Below are positions 13,613-14,898 of a stretch of 14,898 nucleotides of DNA, piece by piece. A program made the translations under genes and the position numbers. A model generated the notes under the pieces. The model had not been told where the DNA came from. It saw only the letters and a list, made by a program, of their open reading frames with translations, and ran no database searches. The DNA lies in NCBI GenBank assembly GCA_937892525.1, contig CALAEV010000011.1:1-14898 (forward strand), given 5' to 3'. The stretch is from an uncultured Clostridia bacterium. Lineage in GTDB: Bacteria; Bacillota; Clostridia; Oscillospirales; Acutalibacteraceae. The first letter of the stretch is position 1, and every line of letters begins with the position of its first letter.

Positions 13613-14898
13613 TTTTTATTGTTCTTATCGCGTTCACGGATAACAAATCGAGTTGGTGTGCCTTCAAGACCGAAAACTTCACGAATCTGGTTATCAATAT
13701 AGCGTTGATAACTATAATGGAACAAATCTTTATTGTTTACAAAGCAAACGAATGTTGGTGGTCTTGTTGACGCCTGAGTCATATAGTAGATTTTTAAGCG
13801 TTTACCTTTATCTGACGGTGGCTGAACACGAGCAGTTGCATTTGCAAGAACATCGTTAAGTTTACCTGTTGAAATGCGCATTGCATTCTGTGCATCAACG
13901 AATTTAATAAGTTCGAAAAGTCGGTCAATTCTTTGACCTGTTTTAGCACTAATAAAGATAATTGGTGCATAGCTCATAAATGAGAAATCGTTCATAAGTT
14001 TTTTACGGTATTTGTCCATTGTCTGACCGTCTTTTTCAACTAAATCCCACTTATTAACTGCAATAATGCAAGCCTTACCAAGCTCGTGAGCAATACCTGC
14101 AACCTTTGAATCTTGTTCTGTAAAGCCCTCTGCAGCGTCAATCATAATAACGCAAACATCGGCACGTTCAACTGCCATTCGAGCACGAATTACTGAATAT
14201 TTTTCAATCTGGTCTTCAACCTTACTTTTACGGCGTAATCCAGCAGTATCAATAAACATAAATGAGCCGTGAGCATTGTCAATATATGTGTCAGTTGCAT
14301 CTCTTGTTGTACCTGCAATATTTGAAACGATAACGCGCTCTTCCCCTGCGATTTTATTGATAAGAGAAGATTTACCAGCATTTGGTTTACCGATAACTGC
14401 AACTTTTACAGTATCATTTTCGTCTTCTGTTTCAGTTTCTTCAGGCAAGTATTCAAGGACTTTATCAAGCAAGTCGCCTGTACCGTGGCCGTGCGCAGCT
14501 GAAACTTGGATTGGGTCGCCAAGTCCTAAATTATAGAATTCATAAAACTCTGCAGGTGGCTCGCCTAATGAGTCTGCCTTATTAACGCAAAGAATAATCG
14601 GCTTATTGCTCTTAATAAGCATTGTTGCAACTTCTTCATCAGTAGCCACAACACCTGTACGCACATCAGTTACAAATATAATCACATCTGCACTATCAAT
14701 GGCAAGTTGTGCCTGACGACGCATTTGTGAAAGAATTATATCGTCTGAATATGGCTCAATACCACCTGTATCAATCAAAAGCATTTCGTGACCAAGCCAT
14801 TCGCAATCGCCATAAATTCTATCACGAGTAACACCTGGTGTATCGTCAACAATTGAAAGACGCTTACCGATAAGTTTATTAAAAAGTGTACTTTTACC
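13609..14898 (-). CDS. der: Ribosome biogenesis GTPase Der (EngA), 5' end outside the window
   Basis: Der is a tandem-GTPase factor for 50S subunit maturation. The frame stays open to the right edge, so the methionine at 14784 is internal. The 38 codons before it encode GKSTLFNKLIGKR and DDTPGVTRDR, the end of the first Walker A and the G2 region. In visible-residue numbers, G-domain 1 has DTGG (43-46) and NKAD (106-109). G-domain 2 has GKPNAGKSS (170-178), GTTRD, DTAG (217-220), NKWD (282-285) and SAKTG (317-321). The C-terminal KH-like domain contains RVQPPSDKGKRLKIYY and ends with a lysine-rich tail. 429 residues are visible; a full Der is about 435-445, so only about 10-15 residues are missing. 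Confidence 0.97.
   Translation of the reverse strand, partial: GKSTLFNKLIGKRLSIVDDTPGVTRDRIYGDCEWLGHEMLLIDTGGIEPYSDDIILSQMRRQAQLAIDSADVIIFVTDVRTGVVATDEEVATMLIKSNKPIILCVNKADSLGEPPAEFYEFYNLGLGDPIQVSAAHGHGTGDLLDKVLEYLPEETETEDENDTVKVAVIGKPNAGKSSLINKIAGEERVIVSNIAGTTRDATDTYIDNAHGSFMFIDTAGLRRKSKVEDQIEKYSVIRARMAVERADVCVIMIDAAEGFTEQDSKVAGIAHELGKACIIAVNKWDLVEKDGQTMDKYRKKLMNDFSFMSYAPIIFISAKTGQRIDRLFELIKFVDAQNAMRISTGKLNDVLANATARVQPPSDKGKRLKIYYMTQASTRPPTFVCFVNNKDLFHYSYQRYIDNQIREVFGLEGTPTRFVIRERDKNNKK

Noticed and set aside
13609..14784. der starting at the methionine at 14784
   Set aside because: The upstream 38 codons are open and encode the first GTPase motifs (GKST, DDTPGVTRDR), so the start is beyond the right edge.
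1..14898. Defence system, prophage, integron or biosynthetic cluster
   Set aside because: Apart from one 160-aa protein and the DUF5711-like protein, all genes are conserved housekeeping families, and no integrase, transposase, nuclease module or synthase is present.

Overview
The window is a housekeeping stretch of an AT-rich, low-G+C Gram-positive genome. It is probably a member of the Clostridia, and the gene set and repeat style suggest the Oscillospiraceae/Ruminococcaceae. I base this on strong Shine-Dalgarno sites (AAGGAG, GGTGA) and consensus sigma-A promoters with extended -10 boxes. Other support comes from a ClpE-type unfoldase, the ecfA1-ecfA2-ecfT-truA cluster typical of Firmicutes, and the pairing of CvpA with a DUF5711-like protein. 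The species cannot be named from this sequence. Every gene lies on the minus strand, so transcription runs from high to low coordinates.

Layout in the direction of transcription: (1) der, a GTPase of 50S ribosome assembly, runs off the right edge and lacks only about 10-15 N-terminal residues. It ends in a small repeat that carries a hairpin/T-run terminator. (2) A short, very AT-rich gene for a two-TM protein of unknown function (13003-13485) has its own promoter and terminator. (3) A consensus promoter at 12892-12920 begins a tightly packed run of 13 genes with gaps of 23 nt or less and several overlaps: ruvC, ruvA, ruvB, glmM, a class I methyltransferase, ecfA1, ecfA2, ecfT, truA, a DUF5711-like membrane-anchored propeller, cvpA, pgsA and a clpE-like unfoldase. 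(4) After clpE comes a folded repeat able to form a three-way junction. (5) A TTGACA/TAAAAT promoter then drives a tRNA-Gly(TCC) gene cut by the left edge.

The long operon joins Holliday-junction processing (RuvABC), the GlcN-1-P step of peptidoglycan precursor synthesis (GlmM), the shared energizing module of group II ECF vitamin/metal importers (EcfA1-A2-T, no S component here), tRNA pseudouridylation (TruA), phosphatidylglycerol-phosphate synthesis (PgsA) and protein quality control (ClpE-like). The link looks like growth-coupled co-transcription, not one pathway.

I found no CRISPR array, insertion sequence, prophage or defence system, and no gene-free stretch longer than about 150 nt. 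The least ordinary items are the AT-rich PH-like gene between der and ruvC, two structured repeats directly beside stop codons, the methionine-rich N-terminal region of the ClpE-like protein, and the relocation of the ECF-truA module into the ruv operon. None amounts to strong evidence of a new system.
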